Counted from the stretch's first letter, positions 1-12,014 are shown. The stretch: 64,000 bases of DNA from Balaenoptera acutorostrata (GCF_949987535.1 NC_080067.1:76657985-76721984), one strand, 5' to 3'. The notes: generated by a model not told the origin, from the letters alone. Numbers and translations: made by a program.

Positions 1-3000
1 GGTTGTTATGTGCATGTGTGTGTATGTGTATGTGTGTGGGGAGGGGAATGCATACCTTTGGGTGTGGGTGTGGGTGTGGTGAGGACCACCTTGGTGCTCT
101 CTGGCCAGGATACAACATTTTCCGACTGCAAAACAATCACAAATTTGGGGGCGCATTTCTCTTCCTCCCAGTTTTCCCACTCTCCTCAGGAAGCTGCAAA
201 GGTTGGCCAGGATTTGAGATTTTTCTCATTGAAGCCTCTGGAGACACATTCCAATGGTGAACACAGAACACAAACCAAAGAAATAAAATCACACCTAGTG
301 CCTCAAAGGCACAAGGGAGGAGGGTGTTGAAAACCCCAAGGGAAGATACAAAGGCTCGAAATTCTGCAAACCCACACCCTTTGGGAAGAGAGGAGGCTCA
401 GCTTCTCCCCCACCCCAAATTCCCAGTCTGAATTTTTAAAATCAGCTCTATAAGCAAACATCTGCCACTCTCCATCTTCTGAAGGAAGGGTGAAGATGGG
501 GATAAGGCATCTTTGTGCTTTCATTAGGTATTTTAGCAAATGCAATGAGGACATTCAGATTCGATTTCCCTGTTTTGTACACACACAGAAGTCTGTGCTA
601 AGAGGATTACTTTCCTAGAGCCACATCCTTCCTAAAGGCCCCGGTCAAAGGAGACTCTTGTTAAACAGCATTTTCTCTAATTCCTCTGGCTTTCTTCCTG
701 GCCTCAGCGTGCAGACATCTCGCCTGCTCCTAAACCCACCCACCTCACAGACTTCAGGATAAAGGTGGTCCGGCCCCTGCATTCTCCTCCCGCCCCTGGT
801 TCCTTAATAAAGCTGAAGGTGAGCATTAGCACTTGGTTCCACAGCAGCCGAAAGGGAAAGGGCAGCCTCGTCCAACCCCTGAAACCCCCTCGATGCCCCC
901 ATAGAAAAATGTAGCCTTTTCGCCTCTGCTCCAGTGAATGGCTCTTCGAGGGTTTTCATTAGGGCTGGGTCTGCTGGTGCAGAAAGCCTCACAGATGTTG
1001 ACATTTTTTTCATCCCTGGGTTAAGATGTCTTCCATAAGCTTTTATTCCCCATTTGTTACTTCTTTATTATCTGGGAGGTTTGGCCTCCTCCCTCTTCTC
1101 ATTTCTCTGAAGAGAGCAGCGGTAGCTGGGCCTGTCATTATCTCGGCCCTTTTCTCTGGCCTCTAGAGGCGGCCAGGGCCTCGGGCCCCATTGTGGGGGA
1201 CAGCGGGGAGCTGAGGCAGGCCGGTCACTCCTCAGACCCTTTTGTGCGGCAGCCCCTCCTCCCCGCAGCTTGGCTCTGGGATGTGAAAGGTCAGAGGCAC
1301 GCCAAGCTTCCATACCTGAGCTTTTGTTGGGGGCTGGAGGCAAATGATTCCAGAAGCAATTTCTTGGAAAGCAGCCTAGAGACTCTCTTCTCCCTGTTAC
1401 TGTGCACCCTGTACCACACCCCTTGGGGTTGGGGGTGAGGGCACAGGGAGGGGGGATTTGCTTAGATCATCTGTTCCCAAAATGCCCTGAGAAAAAATTT
1501 TCTACCCAGAGAATGGCTCAGACATGAATTTGACCGGACGCCTGAAGTCTCTGAGATGCTGAGAAAAACGTTTTGTGATAGAGTGTTCCATTGGTTTTGA
1601 CTATCCTTTGTCCCTAGTCCTGGCAGCCTGGAGCCAACCTGCAACCTCAGTTTCCTCATCTGCCAAATGGGGATAATACATTTTCCTCTGCCCATTTCAT
1701 ACAGTTACTCTGGCTATTCCATGAATCTAATGAGGTCATATAGAAATTGTTTTTCCAGATTATAGGATTGTATACAGTATCTTGCTCTGCAGTGGCTGTG
1801 TGGACGCTGACTTGAATATAAGCCATCACAAGATGCAGACTAATTTTTCTGAAAATTATAGACCAGAAATGCAGGCAGATTTAAGGGCCTTGAGGCATCT
1901 GACTCCAAGCACTTTCCAGGCTTGATGCCCTGAGGGTGAGGGGACGTCTCAGGGCAGGACAGGTCTCTGATGGTAGCAAATCCTCTGAGGCTTGATGTTG
2001 TACTCCTTAGAAGGCAGCTTTGGGAGGCTGGCTGGAGAAATTTTATGTGTGCTTCTATGTAGGGAAAGATGAAAATGGGCTCAGGGTTGCTCACTGAGCA
2101 CCAGCTTAATATGAGCCAATTATGTACGACATGACTGGAATACACCAATAGGAACCTCAGCTGCCTTGTGGAAAGAAGGGGGACTCTAGGCTGCCCAAGC
2201 CTTGCCCCAAGTGTTGGGTCCTTTCTGGACATGACATTCTAAGGAAGCTATGTAGGTCCAGGACCCTGCTCAAGGAAAGGAGGTCAGAACCATGAGAGGA
2301 CTAGAAATCCCACACTTCAAAGACTGGTTGGAGGAGCTGAGGCTGCATCCCCGACTGATAGTTCAGTGACATTTGTAGGAAAGGGGGATTGGGCTCGTTC
2401 TGTGTGGCCGTGAGGGTTGGAACTGGAACTAGGAGTGAAAGCTGAAATGAAGACGTTTTGAGCATATCAAAGGAAAATATTTCAGACGGTCACCAAAACT
2501 GCCTAAAATGGAGTGGGCTACTTTATGAGGTAGTGAGCATTCTATCACTGAGGGTAATCTAGCAGAGTGGGATCTGGGGAGAAGATTCATCCCTGGAGCA
2601 TTATTTAGGGCTCACTGTGTCAGGCCTGGCAAACTCTTTCCAATCCTGAAATTCCTGAAATGTTTCCATTCTTCGCATTTGTTAAGAAATGTATCATTCC
2701 TTTTCTGGTGATTAAGTTAAATACAGTCAACTTGCACTTCCCATAATGCTTGAGTAATATCATACCCAGTGAACAAAAGTGAAAAAAAGCAGATAGAATA
2801 TGATGCGGAGTCTATACTCTGAAGAGCAAATTCCCATATTTGCAGCTTTTAGTTGAGACCACATGCAGTTGGTACAGCGTGCAGGGTGGTGTAGGGAGGG
2901 AGGAGGGTAGGTGCTGGTGGAAAAAAATTTTTTTTCTGGCCTTGAAGCCAATGAAACCGTGATAGTGAAGAGAATGGGGTAAAGCTTTAAAGGGAAAGAA

Positions 3001-3119
3001 GCAGAAAGAAGATCCCAAAAGTCATCTGTCCACATCTCTGTCTAAACCTTGAACTATACATACACAGAGAAGGTGCAAAGCAGCTGAGCCACTGGAGAAA
3101 GATCTGAACTGATATTGTC
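1..3119. other. Mostly unique intergenic sequence, left edge
   Basis: No gene, exon set or clear interspersed repeat is recognised. The first 90 bases hold two degenerate TG-rich tracts (about 16-38 and 60-80). A GC-richer stretch at 1130-1270 carries a few CpGs but is too short for an island. Open frames here are short, overlap on both strands and show no protein-like composition. If synteny with human 3q29 holds, this is part of the gene-poor HES1-CPN2 interval, so distal regulatory elements are possible but none can be assigned. Confidence 0.6.
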
Positions 3120-4457
3120 ATTGCTGCTTAAGAAACAGAGAGATTACAGTTTGAATTCAACCAAGATAACTGCCTGATAAAACAAAAGAATTAACATCCA
3201 TCAGAGAAAATTACTAAACTCCAGAATCTACACAACTTAGCACACACAATGTCCAGAATATTATCCAAAATTATTTAACACACATAGAACCAGGAAAATA
3301 GAACACATTATCAAGCTCAAAAAACATCAACTGAGACAAACATAAGATGACACAGACGTTGTAATTAGCAGACAAGAAATTTTTAGCATGTATTATAACT
3401 ATCTTCAATGAATAAAAGAAAACATGCTCACAATGAAAGAATACATAAGAAACCTCAACAAAGAAATGAAAATTAAAAAATGGAAGTTCTAGAATTGAAA
3501 AATACAATATCTAAAAAACTTTTTAAATCACTAAGTGAATTTAACAACAGGATGGAGGTGGCAGAGAAAAGAGGAAGTAAACTTGAAGATGAAACATAGA
3601 AATTATCCAATTTAAAGAACAAAAAGAAAAGAGAGTGAGAATATAAATATAACCTAGCAGAGCCTCAATACATGTAGTCATAAAAGAAGAAGACAGGGAG
3701 AATGGGCCAGAAAAAAAAAATGGAAGAAATTAATGGCCAAAATTTTCTCAAATATTGTGAAAGACATAAATTTATAGGCTCAAGATGTTCAATGAATGAC
3801 AAACAGTATGTTTCATTATGTATATGAAGAAAATCTCATTAAGTCACACCATAGTCAAATGTTGAAAGAGAAAATCTTGAAAGAAGCAAGAGAAAATGTC
3901 ATATTATATGCAGGAGAACAGTAATCCAATTAAGAACTGATATCGCATCAGAAATTATGGAGTCCAGAAGAGAGTAGAACAACATTTTAAGTGCTAAAAT
4001 TGAAAAAACAAAGAAATCCTGTCAACCCAGTATGCAAGATCCAGTAAAAATCTTCAAGAATCAAAGAGAAATAATTTTCAGATAAAAGAAAACTAAGCAA
4101 ATTTATTACCAACAGAGTTGCACTACAGGAAATACTAAGGAAGTTTTCCAGACTGAAAAAAAATGATACCAAATAGGAACTCAAATCCTCAGAAAGGAAA
4201 GAACATTGGAAATTGAAAATATCTGGATAAATACAAGACTCTACTTTTTTTCCTCTTAATTTCTTTACAATATATGTGACTGTTTAAAACAAAACTGTAT
4301 CACCGCCTTGTTGGCGGTTTGTAACATATGTAGAGGTAATACACATAATAACTAAGGCATAAGGAATAGAGGGGTGTGAAATTATAAGGTTGCAGATTTT
4401 CTCCATTTTGTGTGAAGCACAAACTATAATAGACTGAAAAGTTAAGGATACTTTACA

Positions 4458-4766
4458 GGGCTTCCCTGGTGGCACAGTGGTTAAGAATCTGCCTGCCAAT
4501 GCAAGGGGCATGGGTTCGAGCCCTGGTCCAGGAGGGTCCCACATGCTGTGGAGCGGCTGGGCCTGTGCACCACAACTACTGAGCCTGAGCTCTAGAGCCT
4601 TTGAGCCACGGCTGCTGAGGCCCGTGTGCCTGGAGCCCGTGCTCCACAACAGGAGAAGCCACCACAATGAGAAGCCCGCGCACAGCAACGAAGACCCAAC
4701 ACAGCCATAAATAAATAAATTAATTAATTTTAAAAAATAAAAAGGGAAATCTCTTAAAAAAAATAA
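4458..4766 (+). repeat. CHR-type tRNA-derived SINE
   Basis: Head 'gggcttccctggtggcacag', B-box-like 'gggttcgagccc' and a tail of AAAT repeats and A-rich DNA identify a CHR SINE. Flanking duplications 'aaggatactttaca' (4444-4457) and a copy with one mismatch (4767-4780) show insertion into the old L1 in + orientation. The body is a diverged subfamily with 'caccacaactactgagcc' and 'gagaagcccgcgcac'. Confidence 0.95.
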
Positions 4767-4982
4767 AAGGATACGTTACATACAGTCCTTAGAGAAACCA
4801 TGGGAAAAGTTTTTAAGAATTATAGCTAAAAGTCAATATATAAGTTAAAATGGAATTCTAAAGTTATCCAAATAATCCAATAAAAGGCAGGCAAGGAGGA
4901 AAACAACCCAGTAGGGGCAAGGAGAAAACAAAGTAATAGGCCCAATCCTAACCATATTAATAATTACATTAAGAATTAATGG

Positions 4983-5288
4983 GGCTTCCCTGGTGGCGCA
5001 GTGGTTGGGAATCTGCCTGCCAATTCAAGGGACACGGGTTCGAGTCCTGGTCTGGGAAGATCCCACATGCCGCGGAGCAACTGGGCCCGTGAGCCACAAC
5101 TACTGAGCCTGCGTGTCTGGAGCGTGTGCTCCGCAACAAGAGAGGCCGCGATAGTGAGAGGCCCGCGCACCGCGATGAAGAGGGGCCCCCGCTTGCCGCA
5201 ACTAGAGAAAGCCCTCGCACAGAAACGAAGACCCAACACAGCCAAAAATAAATAAATAAATAAATAAATCTATTAAAAAAAAAAAAAA
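4983..5288 (+). repeat. CHR-type SINE
   Basis: A well-preserved copy of the class with head 'ggcttccctggtggcgcag', box B 'gggttcgagtcc', the 'gagaggccgcgatagtgag' module and an AAAT-repeat tail ending in poly(A). The target duplication 'aagaattaatgg' is seen at 4971-4982 and 5289-5300. The exact boundary is ambiguous by two bases because the head begins with G. Confidence 0.95.
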
Positions 5289-6289
5289 AAGAATTAATGG
5301 ACAAAACAATCTAAGTAAAAGGCATAGTTGGTCACATTGGATAAAAATAAAAGCAAGACCCAACTATATGCTGTTCATAAAAAATATACATACTTTAAAT
5401 ATAAAGACAAAGATAGGCTGAAAGTAAATGGATGGTTAAAAAGAATATATATGCCATGCAAACAATAGCCATAAGAAAGTGTGAGGAGCTCTATTAATAT
5501 CAGATAAAACAGACATCAAAGCAACTATAGTCCAATACAAAATTAATTAAAAAATAGATATCGAGACAAAGAAATTAACGAAGTAAAAAGAGACATTTCA
5601 TGATGATGAAGGATCAATTCAACAAGAAGACTTGAAAATCTTAAGTATACATGTACCTCATAATAAAACTTCAAAATATGTGTGGTAAAAATTAACAGAA
5701 TCAAAGGGAGAAATAGATAATTCCATGATCATAGTTGGAGGTTTTAACATCCACTCTCAGCAAGAGGTAGAACAATTAGATAAATATAAACAACAAAGAC
5801 ATAGAAAATCTGAACAATTTCAACCACTCTGACCTAATTGATACCTGTAAAATGCTATATCCAACAACTGCAAGAATACATATTCAAGTCTACATGGGGA
5901 TCATTAGGAATCATGATATGCCGAGACACAAACAAGTCTCTGCAAATTTTAAAAGACTGAAATGATACAAACTGTGTTCTCTGACCACAGTGGGTTTAAT
6001 TAGAAATCAATAACAACAAGATATCTAGGAAAATGCCAAATATTTGAAAGTTAAATGACACATTTTAAAAGAATCCATAGGTCAAAAAATAAATCACAAG
6101 GGAAATATAAAAGTTTTAAAGACATGAAAATTAAAATAGACTATATTAAAATAAGTGGCATGCACTAAATTAGTGCTTACAGAAAATGAATAGTTTTAAA
6201 TGCTTATATCAGAAAGGAATAAATACCTAAAATCAGTAACCTAGGTTTCTTATAAATTAGAAAAAAAGAGCAGTGAAACCCAGATTAAG

Positions 6290-6531
6290 TACAGTTGACC
6301 CCTGAACAATGTGGGGGCTAGGGGCACCAATCCCCCCCTGCAGTAGACAATCCACACATACCTTTTAGTAGCCCCCCCAATATATATTCAGTTCCTCCAT
6401 ATCTGTGGTTCTGCATCCACAGAATCAACCAATCCAGGATCATGCAGCACTGCAATATTCACTAGTGAAAAATACCCACATATAAATGGACCCACACAGT
6501 ACAAACCTGTGCTGTTCACGGGTCAACTGTA
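6290..6531 (+). mobile_element. Tigger/MER2-like non-autonomous DNA transposon
   Basis: The element begins 'tacagttgacccctgaac' and ends 'gggtcaactgta', giving terminal inverted repeats of about ten bases flanked by TA, the target of Tc1/mariner-type elements. Length about 242 bp with no coding capacity. The terminal sequence is that of the MER2/Tigger group as I know it. It lies inside the old L1. Confidence 0.8.
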
Positions 6532-6678
6532 TAAGGAAGGAAATAATAAAGATAAGAGCAAAAATCAATAAAATACAAAATGGACAAACAATTGAGAAAA
6601 ATCAATGAAATGAAAACTGGTTTTCTAAAGAGATCAATAAAATTAACTCCTAGCTAAGCTGATAAAGGAACAAAGAGA

Positions 6679-6934
6679 GGGACTTCCCTGGTGGTCCAGT
6701 GGGTAGGACTCCAACGCGGGGGGGGGGGGTGGGGGGGGTGGAGGGGGGGGTGGGGGGTGGGGGGCGTGGAGGGGGGGCCCAGGTTCGATCCCTGGTCGGG
6801 GAACTAGATCCTGCATGTATGCCACAGCTGAGAGTTTGCATGCTGCAACTAGGAGTCACCATGCCGCAGCAAAGATCCCACCTGCTGCAACTGAGACCCC
6901 GTGCAGCCAAAATAAATAATAATAATAAAAAAGA
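6679..6934 (+). repeat. CHR-related SINE with an expanded G-run
   Basis: The head 'ggacttccctggtggtccag', box B 'aggttcgatccctggtc' and the 'gcagccaaaataaataat' tail mark an older CHR/CHR-1 subfamily copy. The duplication 'aacaaagaga' occurs at 6669-6678 and 6935-6944. In place of the usual short G stretch before box B there is a nearly pure G block at 6718-6777, broken only by scattered T, A and C. Confidence 0.9.
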
Positions 6935-7559
6935 AACAAAGAGAAGATATAAATGATCAGTATCAGAAAAAAAAGAGGTAACATTAGTACAGACATCAAA
7001 AGGCTAACAGGGTTTATTATCAATAACTTTATGCCAATGTATTTGACAAGTTAGATAAACTGCATAAATTCATTGTAAGACAGAAATTACCAAAACTGAC
7101 TCAAAAGAAGTAAAAAATTTGAATAGCCTCATATCACTGAAAGAAATTGAACTTGTAAATAAAAACTTTTCCCTTAGAAAATTTCAGACCCAGACAGCTT
7201 CACTGGTATATTTTCCAGGTATTTAAAAAAGAAAAAATGCCAATCCTACATAAACTTCAAAAAATGGAGGAAGAGAGAATACATTTCAATCTATTTTAGG
7301 AGACCAGTATTACCCTGACATCAAAACCAGACAAAGAGATGTGATCTCTTCAAAGAAAGAGAAAGAAAGAAAACTGCAGACCAATATCCCTCATGAACAT
7401 AGGCACAAAAACCAAAATTTTAGATACAAAATCTAACGACATATTTTAAAGGATAATACTTCACAACCATGTAGATTTAACACAGGGGTGCAATATTGGT
7501 TTAAATTAAAAATTCAATCAATGTAATGTACCATATTACTAAAATAAATGAGAAAAACA

Positions 7560-8264
7560 TTTGATCATGTCAATAAATGTAGAAAAAGTATTTGACAAAA
7601 TTCATGATTTAAAAAACTCTCCAAAAAATAGGAATAGAGGTGAACCTCCTCAACTTGATAAGAAAGATTTTTTTTTTTTTTAACCTACAGCTAACATGAT
7701 ACTTAATGTTGAGAGATACTGTTGAGAATACTTTTCTTCTAAGACCCGGAACAATGCAAAAATGGCCACTCTCACCACGGCTATTCAGCATAGTACTGGA
7801 AGGTCTAGTCAGGGCAATGAGGCAAGAAAAGGAAATAAAAGGCATACAGATTGAAAAGGAAAAAATAGAAGTCTCCTTATCTGCAAATGACATGATTGTG
7901 TATTATTACAAAGTCTAAGAAATCTATAAAAATAAAATTCTTAGAAGTAATAAGTTAGTTCAGCGAGATTGTAGGATACAAGATAAACATTCAAAAATCA
8001 ATTGTATTTCTGTATACTAGCAATGAAGACAGACACTGAAATTTAAAATATAAAACCATTTATAATCACTAAAAAAAACCTTAGGTGTACGTCTAACAAA
8101 ACATGTACAACACTTACATGCTGAAAATTTCAAAATGCTGATGAAGGAAATCAAAGAAAATCTAAGTAAATGGAGAGACGTACTACACTCATGGATAGGA
8201 AGACTCAACATAAAATATGTTAATTCTCCCCAAATCAATACACAGGTAAAATAAATTTTCTATC
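7560..8264 (+). pseudogene. L1 ORF2 reverse transcriptase relic (part of the old L1)
   Basis: A frame at 7706-7918 reads through the L1 reverse transcriptase core, including the region '..PLSPRLFSIVLEGLVRAMRQ' followed by a degenerate catalytic loop. The canonical FADDM has become SANDM (7880-7894), losing the first catalytic aspartate. The frame then ends at 7916-7918. L1 sequence continues to 8264, where the ZCCHC9 retrocopy interrupts it, and resumes at 10126. Inactive. Confidence 0.8.
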
Positions 8265-8280
8265 AAAATCCCAGCAAAAC

Positions 8281-8455
8281 AGTTGGTTGTTTGCCCTGAG
8301 GTGACCCAACCCGGCTCTTTGATGGAGCTAATGGTGGACTCTGGGAGGGTTCATGCCAAGGAGTACTTCCCAGAACTTCTGCTGCCAGTGTCCTTGTCCC
8401 CACGATGAGCCACAGCCACCCCCCACCTCTGCAGGAGACCCTCCAACACTAACAG
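8281..8455 (+). repeat. L1 5' UTR sequence in antisense, serving as 5' leader of the retrocopy
   Basis: The first about 175 bases of the retrocopy are not ZCCHC9-like. Their reverse complement contains 'gggtcacctcagggcaaac' followed by 'aaccaact', which matches my memory of the cetartiodactyl L1 5' UTR just upstream of ORF1. The block ends in 'cactaacag', then ZCCHC9 leader starts with 'actgataaac'. In the L1 antisense sequence as I recall it, the next bases are 'gtaggtctgg', a consensus splice donor. The outer target duplications lie beyond this block, so it was inserted together with ZCCHC9. Confidence 0.75.
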
Positions 8456-9159
8456 ACTGATAAACATCTGATGAAGCCATGACCAGGTGGGCACAAGTTA
8501 CTACCACACAGAACAAAAGACCCTTCCCTGCAACATCATGGGAGGACATGAAGAAGGGGTTCTTTGAGGGGAAAAGCCAAAACCTACCAAAGAGTAAACA
8601 ACTTGAAGCCAATAGTCTGTCCCTTAAAACTGATGCACCCCAAGCAAAACACAAAAAGAATAAAAAGAAAAGGGAGTATTTAAATGAAGATGTGAATGCA
8701 TTCATGGAATATCTAAGACAAAACTCACAGATGGTTCACAATGGGGAGATGATAGCAAAAGACAGTCAGGAAGTCAGGGAAGAAATTGCAGTTGCTTTAA
8801 AGAAAGACAGTCGCCAGGAAGGAAGACGATTAAAAAGACAAGCAGCAAAGAAAAATGCAATGGTACGTTTCCATTGTAGAAAACCTGGCCATGGGATTGC
8901 AGATTGCCCAGCTGCCCTTGAGAATCAAGAAATGGGCACTGGAATATGTTACCGGTGTGGATCCACAGGGCATGAAATAACCAAATGCAAGGCTAAAGTT
9001 GACCCAGCTTTTGGTGAATTTCCTTTTGCAAAATGTTTTGTTTGTGGGGAAATGGGACACTTGTGCAGATCTTGTCCTGATAATCCCAAAGGACTCTATG
9101 CTGATGGTGGTTGCTGCAGACTTTGTGGCTCTGTGGAACATTTTAAGAAAGATGGTCAG

Positions 9160-9471
9160 GGGCTTCCCTGGTGGCGCAGTGGTTGAGAATCTGCCTGCCA
9201 ATCCAGGGGACACGGGTTCGAGCCCTGGTCTGGGAAGATCCCACATGCCGCGGAGCAACTAGGCCCGTGAGCCACAATTACTGAGCCTGCGCATCTGGAG
9301 TCTGTGCTCCGTAACAAGAGAGGCCGCGATAATGAGAGGCCCGCGCACCGCGATGAAGATTGGCCCCCACTTGCCGCAACTAGAGAAAGCCCTCGCACAG
9401 AAACGAAGACCCAACACAGCCAAAAATAAATAAGTAAATAAATAAATAAAAACCTTTTAAAAAAAAAAAAA
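9160..9471 (+). repeat. CHR-type SINE inside the ZCCHC9 retrocopy
   Basis: The 'ggcttccctggtggcgcag' head, B box 'gggttcgagccc' and AAAT/A-rich tail define it. The perfect 15-bp duplication 'aagaaagatggtcag' at 9145-9159 and 9472-9486 is host (ZCCHC9) sequence. The insertion therefore followed the retrocopy, and it truncates the reading frame at codon 228. Confidence 0.97.
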
Positions 9472-10222
9472 AAGAAAGATGGTCAGAATTCAGATCGAAT
9501 GGTCACAGTTGGTTGCTGGGCAAAGGGAATGAGTGCGGACTATGAAGAAATTTTGGATGTGCCTAAACCACAGAAACCCAAAACAAAGATACCTAAAGTT
9601 GTTAATTTTTGATGATTAGTACTATCGTTTGTTAGCACTTCATTGTTAAACATTCGGAACTGGGCCTACTTCATAAGTTGGAGCTGGACTCTCCCTTGGA
9701 CTCCTATATTGTAGATATCAGTATAACCTAGGTGTGGTCAAACCAGTTCCTGAGTTCTGTCCATCAAGGCACACTTCTACCATTGTTTGGAGAAAATCAT
9801 TGAAAAAAAGTATAATATGTTTAAAATGGATTTTCTAAAAGAATCTATTTTTAACCAATAGAGCTTAGGTGTAACTAAGTGGTTATATACCTGACTGTAA
9901 CAATCTTTTTCTAAAAACAAAATTATGCATTAATATGAACTATCCCTAAACATAGGGTACCTGCTTTGCATTAGGAAATGAATTTTTGGTTATATTGTTT
10001 TCTTGGTTCAAAGTATCAATTTATTATTATATTAGAAATTAATTTATAATTGCCACAAAATCTGTATTTTTTAAATATTTAATAAAAACTCACTTGCTAT
10101 TTAAAAAAAAAAAATCCCAGCAAGACTTTTTGAAGACATGGACAAGCTTATTCTAAAATTTACATAGAAAAGCAAAGGAAGTAGAATAACTAAAACAATT
10201 TTGAAAACGAATAAAGTGAGAG

Positions 10223-10523
10223 GGCTTCCCTGGTGGCACAGTGGTTGAGAATCTGCCTGCCAATGCAGGGGACACGGGTTCGAGCCCTGGTCTGGGAAGA
10301 TCCCACATGCCGCGGAGCAACTGGGCCCGTGAGCCACAACTACTGAGCCTGTGCGTCTGGAGGCTGTGCTCCGCAACAAGAGAGGCCGCGATAGTGAGAG
10401 GCCCGCGCACCGTGATGAAGAGTGGCCCCTGCTTGCCGCAACTAGAGAAAGCCCTTGCACAGAAACGAAGACCCAACATAGCCATAAATAAATAAAAATA
10501 AAATAAATTAAAAAAAAAAAAAA
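10223..10523 (+). repeat. CHR-type SINE
   Basis: A copy of the same well-preserved subfamily as at 4983. The perfect 14-bp duplication 'gaataaagtgagag' lies at 10209-10222 and 10524-10537. Its host is the old L1 ORF2 downstream of the ZCCHC9 retrocopy. Confidence 0.96.
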
Positions 10524-11628
10524 GAATAAAGTGAGAGAAATTATTCTACCTGATCTTTAAGACTTATTATATAGCTATAGTAATCAAGAGGGATAGATCC
10601 ACAGATCAGTGGAACAGAATACAGAACTCAGAAATAGGCCCACATAAGTAGGGCCAACTGATTTTTAACAAAGTTGCAAAAGCAATTCAATGGGAGAAGA
10701 ATAATCTTTTTAACAAACGATGCTACAGCAAATGGATATTCGAGGGTAAAAAAAATAAAGAACCTAAACTTCACACCTTTTACAATTAATTTTAAATGGA
10801 CCATAGATTTAAATGTAAAACATAAAACCATAAAACTTTTAGATAATAACACAGAAGAAAAATTTTAAGACCTAGGGCTTGGTAAAAGTTCTTAGACCAA
10901 AAGCATCACCCATAAGATAAAAAATTGATAAACTGGACTTAATCAAAATTAAAAGCTTTTGCTCTGCAAAAGATTCTCTTAAGAGTATGAAAAGATAAGC
11001 ATAGACTGGGAGAAAACATTTGCAAACCATATATCTGGAAAAAGAACTTATATCTAGAATATATTTTTAAACTCTCAAAACTCCACAGTAAAAAAAACAA
11101 ACAATCCAGTTAGGGAATGGGCAAAAGACATGAAGAGACATTTCACTAAAGAAGACTTAGGGATGCAAATAAGCATATGAAAAAATGTTAAACATCACTA
11201 GCCATTAGAGAGATGCAAAATAAGGTCATGATGAACTATCACTATGTTCACTATCACTATGGTCATTTAGACCTAAAATTTTAAAAATAGTCACAATACT
11301 GGCAAGGATGCAGAGAAACTGGATCTTTCATACATGTCTGGTGGGAATGTTAAATGGTACAGCCACTCTAGAAAACAGCTTGGCAGTTTCTTTAAAATCT
11401 AAACACACACTTACCATACCTCATAGCAATTGTACTTGTAGGCATACATTCCAGGGAAATGAAAACCTATGTCAACACAAAAGCCTATACATGATTGTTC
11501 TTAGCCACTTTATTTGTAACATCCCAAAACTGAAAACAACCAAAATCTCTCTCAGTAGGTGAATGTTCAAACAAACAGTGGTGTATACATAATATAGAAT
11601 ACTGCTCCGAAATAAAATGAATGATATG

Positions 11629-12014
11629 GGCTTCCCTGGTGGCGCAGTGCTTAAGAATCCACCTGCCAATGCAGGGGACACGGGTTCGATCCCTGGTCCT
11701 GGAAGATCCCACATGCCGGGGAGCAACTAAGCCAGTGGGCCACAACTACTGAGCCGGTGCACCACAACTACTGAATCCCGTGTGCTCTAGGGCCCGAGTG
11801 CCGCTACTACTGAGCTCGCATGCTGCAACTACTGAAGCTTACACGCCTAGAGCCCGTGCTCTGCAACAAGAGAAGCCACCACAATGAGAAGCCCGCACAC
11901 AGCAACAAAGAATAGCCGCCACTGGCCGCAACTAGAGAAAGCCCACGCACAGCAACAAAGGCCCAATGCAGCCATAAATAAATAAATAAATAAAAATAAA
12001 CAATGTTCTTAAAA
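11629..12014 (+). repeat. Long CHR-type SINE with internal repeat units
   Basis: Head at 11629 and tail of AAAT repeats, with the perfect duplication 'aaaatgaatgatatg' at 11614-11628 and 12015-12029. At 386 bp it is longer than the others. The extra length comes from about four degenerate copies of a 'gc(c/t)(a/g)caactactga' module between 11740 and 11840. Inserted in the L1 ORF2 C-terminal region. Confidence 0.95.

Larger units (their letters stand above)
8280..10110 (+). pseudogene. ZCCHC9: ZCCHC9 processed retrocopy (CCHC zinc-knuckle protein), split by a SINE
   Basis: ZCCHC9 is a small RNA-binding-type nuclear protein with four CCHC zinc knuckles. Here an intronless copy runs from ATG 8479, stays open for 227 codons, is broken by a SINE at 9160, and resumes in the same frame at 9472 to a TGA at 9610-9612. 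The N-terminus starts MTRWAQV and the original C-terminus ends KIPKVVNF. Knuckles 2 (C157, C160, H165, C170) and 3 (C186, C189, H194, C199) are intact. Knuckle 1 has Arg130 where the parent has its first Cys. Knuckle 4 has lost its last Cys (Gly226), with a net three-residue in-frame deletion relative to the human protein as remembered. The SINE adds eight foreign residues and a stop, giving a 235-residue reading frame. Poly(A) signal 10081-10086, an A tail near 10103-10114, and a 15-bp target duplication (8265-8279 and 10111-10125, one mismatch) prove L1-mediated insertion into the old L1. Expression is unknown. Confidence 0.93.

Noticed and set aside
5001..5060. tRNA-like B box sequences
   Set aside because: Part of tRNA-derived SINE heads; no cloverleaf or intact tRNA gene.
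4477..5304. Repeated short proteins of about 84 residues (MVxNLPANAGDTGSSPG type) here and at other SINEs
   Set aside because: These are reading frames across CHR SINEs, seen in both orientations, not genes.
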